NCBI GenBank assembly: GCA_947502765.1
Contig: CANNBA010000010.1
Span: forward strand, 1-64,000
Source: BACL11 sp945865535
GTDB lineage: Bacteria; Bacteroidota; Bacteroidia; Flavobacteriales; BACL11
Direction: 5' to 3'
Length of the DNA: 64,000 nt
Shown here: one piece after another, positions 62,651-64,000 of the stretch
Layout: each line of letters begins with the position of its first letter
Numbering within the stretch: position 1 is the first letter of the stretch
The notes under the pieces: model-generated
Databases searched by the model: none
The model's input: only the letters and a program-made list of their open reading frames with translations
Told to the model about the DNA's origin: nothing
Translations under genes and position numbers: made by a program

Positions 62651-63939
62651 GAAAGACCTATTCGAAATATAAGTCTTCGGGAGTTGAATGGATTGGTGAG
62701 ATACCTGAAAATTGGGATTTTATTCGATTAAAACACGAATATAAAATCCAAAAAGGAAAAATACCTAAAATTATCTTTGAAGAACACAAAGAAGACCATG
62801 TTCCCTATCTATCAATGGATGTAATCAGAGGTTCTCAAACAATTGGTTATGTTCATAATGAAGATGGGGTTTATGTTTATAAAGGACAGGTCTTGATTTT
62901 ATGGGACGGTTCTAATTCGGGAGAAATATTTAAGGTTGAAAAGGAAGGAATACTCTCTTCAACAATGGGTGTTTTAAACAAAATAGGAAACCAATTAAAT
63001 GAAGATTTTTCATTTTATCAGTTAAAATCATTTGAACCTGAAATTAGAAATAACACCAATGGTATGGGAATTCCTCATGTCGATGGTTCCTATGTTCGTA
63101 GTTTACCTCTATTTGTCCCCCCCCTTACCGAACAAGAACAGATTGTAAAATATTTAGACGAGAAGACTACACAGATTGACAACCTAATATCTATAACAGA
63201 AGACAAAATAGACCTCTTAAAACAAAAGAGAACCTCACAGATTAATCAAGTTATAACAAAGGGTTTGAATAAAGAAGTTAAACTAAAAGATAGTGGGGTT
63301 GAATGGATTGGAAAAATACCTAATCATTGGGATAGAGTTTGTGTAAAAAGACTTGTATCAACAAAATTGTGTGATGGACCACATATTACCCCAAACTTTA
63401 TTGACACTGGTGTTCCATTTATTTCTGTCGAAAGTATCAAAGATGATAAAATTGATTTTGATTTTTTAAGAGGATATATTAGTAAGGAGGATGACATTGA
63501 ATTTTCAAAAAAAACAAAACCTGAAAAAGATGATATTTTACTTGTTAAATCGGGTTCTACAACTGGTAAGGTTACAATAGTTGAAACTGATATTGATTTT
63601 AATATATGGTCCCCTCTTTGTCTGATAAGAACAAAAAAAGAAAAAGTTTTACCAAGATTTGTTTTTTTATCTATGAAAAGTGATTTCTTTCAAATCACTA
63701 TTCAACAATCTTGGAGTTTTGGAACTCAACCTAATATTGGAATGGGTGTTATTGAGAATTTATTCTTAGTAATTCCACCAATTAAGGAACAGAAGGATAT
63801 AATTAGTTTTATAGATAAAGAAAACAAAAAAATAGATAATTTGATTTCAATAGAAAAACGAAGAGTTGAAACATTAAAAGAATACAGACAAAGTTTGATT
63901 TCAGAAGTTATTACAGGTAAAATAAAAGTTATTGATTAA
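62647..63939 (+). CDS. hsdS: Type I restriction-modification specificity subunit
   Basis: HsdS recognises the bipartite DNA target. The 430 residues hold two target-recognition domains, each opening with the same motif (SSGVEWIGEIPENWD near 10 and SGVEWIGKIPNHWD near 217) and each closing with the conserved helix (PPLTEQEQIVKYLDEKT near 158 and PPIKEQKDIISFIDKEN near 378). The helices set the spacing between half sites. Both halves look complete, so the target is probably asymmetric and intact. Confidence 0.95.
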   Translation: MRKTYSKYKSSGVEWIGEIPENWDFIRLKHEYKIQKGKIPKIIFEEHKEDHVPYLSMDVIRGSQTIGYVHNEDGVYVYKGQVLILWDGSNSGEIFKVEKEGILSSTMGVLNKIGNQLNEDFSFYQLKSFEPEIRNNTNGMGIPHVDGSYVRSLPLFVPPLTEQEQIVKYLDEKTTQIDNLISITEDKIDLLKQKRTSQINQVITKGLNKEVKLKDSGVEWIGKIPNHWDRVCVKRLVSTKLCDGPHITPNFIDTGVPFISVESIKDDKIDFDFLRGYISKEDDIEFSKKTKPEKDDILLVKSGSTTGKVTIVETDIDFNIWSPLCLIRTKKEKVLPRFVFLSMKSDFFQITIQQSWSFGTQPNIGMGVIENLFLVIPPIKEQKDIISFIDKENKKIDNLISIEKRRVETLKEYRQSLISEVITGKIKVID

Positions 63940-63942
63940 ATT

Positions 63943-64000
63943 ATGAATATTGATAAAGACTTATTGGAAAAGATGTTTCCAAATTCATCAAGTAAAAAAA
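63943..64000 (+). CDS. Start of another gene of the hsd operon, cut by the window edge
   Basis: Four bases after the hsdS stop an ATG opens a frame (MNIDKDLLEKMFPNSSSKK) that runs off the right edge. Position suggests an operon partner; the visible residues are not enough to name it, and hsdR would be expected further on. Confidence 0.4.
   Translation, partial: MNIDKDLLEKMFPNSSSKK

Noticed and set aside
1..64000. CRISPR array, rRNA, insertion sequence or prophage
   Set aside because: No spaced direct-repeat series, rRNA sequence, transposase or phage structural gene was seen when reading the window; the only mobile DNA is the island at the right end.

Overview
The window is a piece of an AT-rich Bacteroidota chromosome, most likely from a marine, Flavobacteriales-type organism (Cryomorphaceae, Crocinitomicaceae or Vicingaceae-like; the family level is a guess). 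Supporting evidence: many genes are preceded by the Bacteroidota promoter element TAnnTTTG; there are type IX secretion associated proteins, TonB-dependent receptors with carboxypeptidase-like N-termini, and lineage families such as DUF4290, DUF3127 and DUF2795; MurA carries Asp instead of the usual Cys; DnaJ has only two CxxCxGxG motifs.

Layout. 1-2299: a membrane pyrophosphatase on the minus strand, running off the left edge. 2479-9534: a rightward cluster with electron transfer flavoprotein (etfB, etfA), a DUF151 nuclease-family protein, a nucleoside transporter, thyA, a saccharopine-dehydrogenase-like enzyme, folA and a lipoprotein; thymidylate and folate recycling sit together. 9531-12802: the proteostasis operon tig-clpP-clpX. 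Then tRNA-Leu(UAG), a DUF3127 OB-fold protein, and a leftward run of membrane proteins (UPF0316, OppC-like permease, GT2 glycosyltransferase, flippase-like protein). 17204-18613: ruvC, HIT protein, greA. 18685-27723: a leftward three-gene surface operon (1235-aa TonB receptor, 1395-aa secreted protein, PorV-like outer membrane protein). 27824-33285: Rieske-like lipoprotein, ahcY, a phosphopantetheinyl transferase, a GGGP-synthase-family enzyme, a frameshifted PKD protein, a ChaN-like protein and a PnuC-type transporter. 33278-36139: a NadR-like kinase, then a TPP riboswitch and its TonB receptor, pointing to thiamine uptake. 36224-44444: DUF4290, murA, a TlpA-like protein, grpE-dnaJ behind a sigma-54-like promoter, a NatAB-like ABC exporter and two outer membrane proteins. 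44492-57770: alaS, M23 peptidase, MerR regulator, a decayed hldD pseudogene, a methyltransferase, an adenosyltransferase, secA, a DUF3089 lipoprotein, an SPFH protein and an M42 peptidase.

From about 58294 to the right edge the chromosome is interrupted by a mobile island. Its left end cuts comM (yifB) at the conserved NPCPCG codons, leaving only the C-terminal third of that gene. The island carries three small overlapping genes of unknown function, a 193-residue protein with an HUH-endonuclease-like motif pattern preceded by an inverted repeat, and a type I restriction-modification operon (hsdM, a PD-(D/E)xK plus DUF5655 protein, hsdS, then the start of another gene). No integrase and no hsdR are visible, and the right end of the island lies outside the window. 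This is the region with most potential for undescribed biology.
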